This document shows positions 62,271-64,000 of a stretch of DNA of 64,000 bases, in pieces. A program made the position numbers and the translations under genes. The stretch comes from Bathynomus jamesi (taxonomy: Eukaryota > Arthropoda > Malacostraca > Isopoda > Cirolanidae). The notes beneath the pieces are model-generated. The model was not told the DNA's origin. It did no database searches and worked only from the letters and a program-made list of their open reading frames with translations. Position 1 is the first letter of the stretch. Every line of letters begins with the position of its first letter. The stretch spans positions 90,001 to 154,000 of the forward strand of contig JAJOZX010008811.1 in assembly GCA_023014485.1 (NCBI GenBank). The letters are read 5' to 3'.

Positions 62271-63250
62271 TATTTTGGGTTGTACACCGAACATGAAGAA
62301 CTTCTATCTTTCGAGAAGGTGTCGACGGTCGTCAGTTTCTGTTGTCACTTTTTTAGGGTCCTACTGGCCTCATTCGGGGGTTAGCAGGACTCGAGGCTCG
62401 GATCTGCAAGCCTATGAAAAAAAGCATGCCTGGCTGAGGCCGGGCATCTTTCCTCTTCTACTCACGCTCTGGTTTCTCTTCCCCTCTTTTCTCCCTCTTT
62501 CTCCCGTCTTCTTCTATTTAGGTTTCTTTTCTTCTCTGTAGAGGGACTAGAATTGGGCCCTAATGTTAACCGTTAAAGGAGAGTCATTGGCGTTTTGCCT
62601 TTTGCTCTCCCCTCTCGGTCTCCTCCACTTATTGACATATGGTCTCGTAAAAGTGGGTGAGCTTCTCCCCGAAGTTTTGCGAGAAGCGTTAGTGTTTCGT
62701 CGCTAGCACCTATTTTAGGGGAGCTTCTGGTCAGTAGGTCCCTGGGTTTGGATCCACAACTTATAACGAGAACTTGTTCTCATCTAGAGAAACTTGGCCT
62801 GAACATCCCTGGTTGATCCTGGACATATTTTCTCTCTTCTTACGCTCCCATTTCTTTTCTTCGCTTTCTCTCCTCTGACCTCCTCTTCATCTTTCTCATT
62901 TCTCTTCGCTTTTCTTGATTCAAAACACAATAACGAGAAGGGACAAACCTACGCCAGGCACGTTTCCGCGCCAAATGCATCGCGTGACGTGTTGGCATTC
63001 GCGTAGTGATATAATTTCGGCGCCTTGACTCGCAGACGCAGGGCAATGGTTTCCCTATCTGAATCGTGTGTATCTTTGTATGATGCTTATTATTCTGGAA
63101 AGGATTTTGCGCTGAGGCGTCACTCGTGAGTAGTCCTGTAACGCGACACCGAGATATTATGCAACTCGCGTCTGTGTTATTATTGAATTTTAGTGAACCC
63201 AATGTCATTTACTGCCGCTTTATGAAATACAATTTCTTTCATATCAATGC
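62271..63250. other. Pyrimidine-rich stretch, no gene assigned
   Basis: CT-rich blocks at 62445-62540 and 62825-62920 follow similar leaders ('gccgggcatctttcctctt' and 'gatcctggacatattttctc'). Frames at 62275-62541 and 62840-63208 show low-complexity or no domain. A retroelement tail is possible but unproven. Confidence 0.35.
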
Positions 63251-63730
63251 AGTTAAATAGAAAAATTATATATAATTTATGCTATATAATTTATTATATA
63301 TTATTTATTTCTTAAATAAAATAATAAAGAAGCGTTTTACTGATCAAATAATAGAGAAAAAAATAAAAAATTTGCAAATTTTCTCGTATGTAAAAATATG
63401 ATAGAGTAAAAAAAAAAGTCTGAATAAAATAATTTATATTTTACCTTATTTTTTTTAATATACATTTTTATTCTGAGTGCAATATTTTAATCCTTTTTAT
63501 ACAAAATAACTTTTAATCTTTTTTGATAAAATATCAAAATATTTACCCAAAAAGTTACATATGCATTTCCCTCCGGACTCAAAACGGGTGCTTCAATATT
63601 TTGGGATTAAATTTAAATTTTATGTCAAAAATATAATGTTATCAAATGCTTCTTATGAAATAATTTCGTAGAAAAATGAAAAATGTTGCTTATTTCGAAA
63701 TGTAAAATCTGAAGCCGAATACTTGACAAT

Positions 63731-63733
<3 letters not shown>
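63251..63733. other. AT-rich non-coding stretch
   Basis: No gene. Confidence 0.4.

Positions 63734-63787
<54 letters not shown>
63734..63787. repeat. (TA)n microsatellite
   Basis: Uninterrupted TA repeats. Confidence 0.95.
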
Positions 63788-63791
<4 letters not shown>

Positions 63792-63828
63792 ATAACTACG
63801 AAGGAAAATTAAGACGCGAAATAGTGCT

Positions 63829-63857
63829 GAAGCGCTTTCGTCTAATGACATCCTCAC
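63829..63857 (-). other. Possible Penelope-like terminal motif
   Basis: The minus strand reads GAGGA, TGTC-ATTA-GAC, GAAAGCGCTTC, an order similar to the end of Penelope-like elements, next to (TA)n. No coding sequence lies nearby. Confidence 0.3.
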
Positions 63858-63889
63858 CTGTTACTTTTGTGAAATAATTTTCACATATA

Positions 63890-64000
63890 TAATATACACC
63901 CGATAGCTGAACAAAGTCGAGCTGTGCAATGCTGATATGCATAAAGTCGATCTGCACAATGTTAATACAGTAAACCCTCGTCCAACGGGTGTTTGTCCAG
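63890..64000. other. TCGA-box stretch at the window end
   Basis: 'caaagtcgagctgtgcaatg' and 'ataaagtcgatctgcacaat' are near-duplicate 36-bp-spaced words, resembling the boxes at 61905. It is cut by the window edge. Confidence 0.45.

Overview
This window looks like AT-rich, repeat-dominated nuclear DNA from an arthropod, most plausibly a crustacean. The support is a short perfect run of the arthropod telomere unit TTAGG, very dense (TA)n, (GA)n/(CT)n, (CA)n and (ATT)n microsatellites, and a transposon mix of DD41D, DD37D, DD37E and DD34E IS630-Tc1-mariner elements, hAT, CR1-like, Jockey-like and Penelope-like elements and a Ty3/gypsy element. The exact organism is inference. I found no convincing host protein-coding gene, rRNA, CRISPR or complete functional tRNA. 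Almost every credible reading frame is a transposase, a reverse transcriptase or a relic of one.

Layout. 0-5 kb: a hAT MITE with target-site duplication (TSD), a long-TIR DNA element with an unrecognised transposase-like C-terminus, and the first copy of a foldback family. 5-9 kb: a broken DD37D mariner-like element and two fragments of one LINE on the minus strand. 9-12 kb: a broken mariner-like transposase, with a MITE apparently nested in it, a second MITE and tRNA-derived SINE heads. 12-21 kb: mostly non-coding, with foldbacks, hAT remnants and degenerate TTAGG-like tracts. 21.6-23 kb: a complete DD41D element with an open 346-codon transposase and matching TIRs. 23-27.7 kb: a foldback copy, then a DD37E transposase gene split by a 550-bp element that made a 9-bp TSD and carries (TTAGG)5, then a 5'-truncated CR1-like LINE with an open 677-codon frame. 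28-32.4 kb: a LINE of a second family interrupted by a 3.06-kb hAT element (8-bp TSD), which is itself interrupted by a 223-bp hAT MITE (8-bp TSD). 32.6-35 kb: an inverted tRNA-SINE and LINE debris. 35.4-38.4 kb: inverted Penelope-like ends with hammerhead-ribozyme-like motifs, interrupted by a palindromic half-transposon, then a perfect palindrome. 38.6-53 kb: further foldbacks, a hAT MITE, Jockey-like and CR1-like LINE pieces, an internally deleted DD41D element and a decapitated DD34E Tc1 element. 53.2-61 kb: a degenerate ZMYM1-like hAT gene split by a hAT MITE and by a 5.07-kb Ty3/gypsy element with apparently identical LTRs. 61-64 kb: one MITE, microsatellites and a possible Penelope end.

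How it fits together. The window is a layered record of insertions in which TSDs and reading-frame continuity fix the order of events. Three interrupted frames rejoin when insertions are removed: the DD37E gene, the 28-kb hAT gene (apart from one extra A) and, locally, the ZMYM1-like gene. TA-targeting elements and foldbacks sit repeatedly inside (TA)n tracts. The second LINE family is repeatedly bordered by (CT)n/(GA)n. The only plausibly autonomous transposase is the DD41D one. The open CR1-like frame lacks its 5' part.
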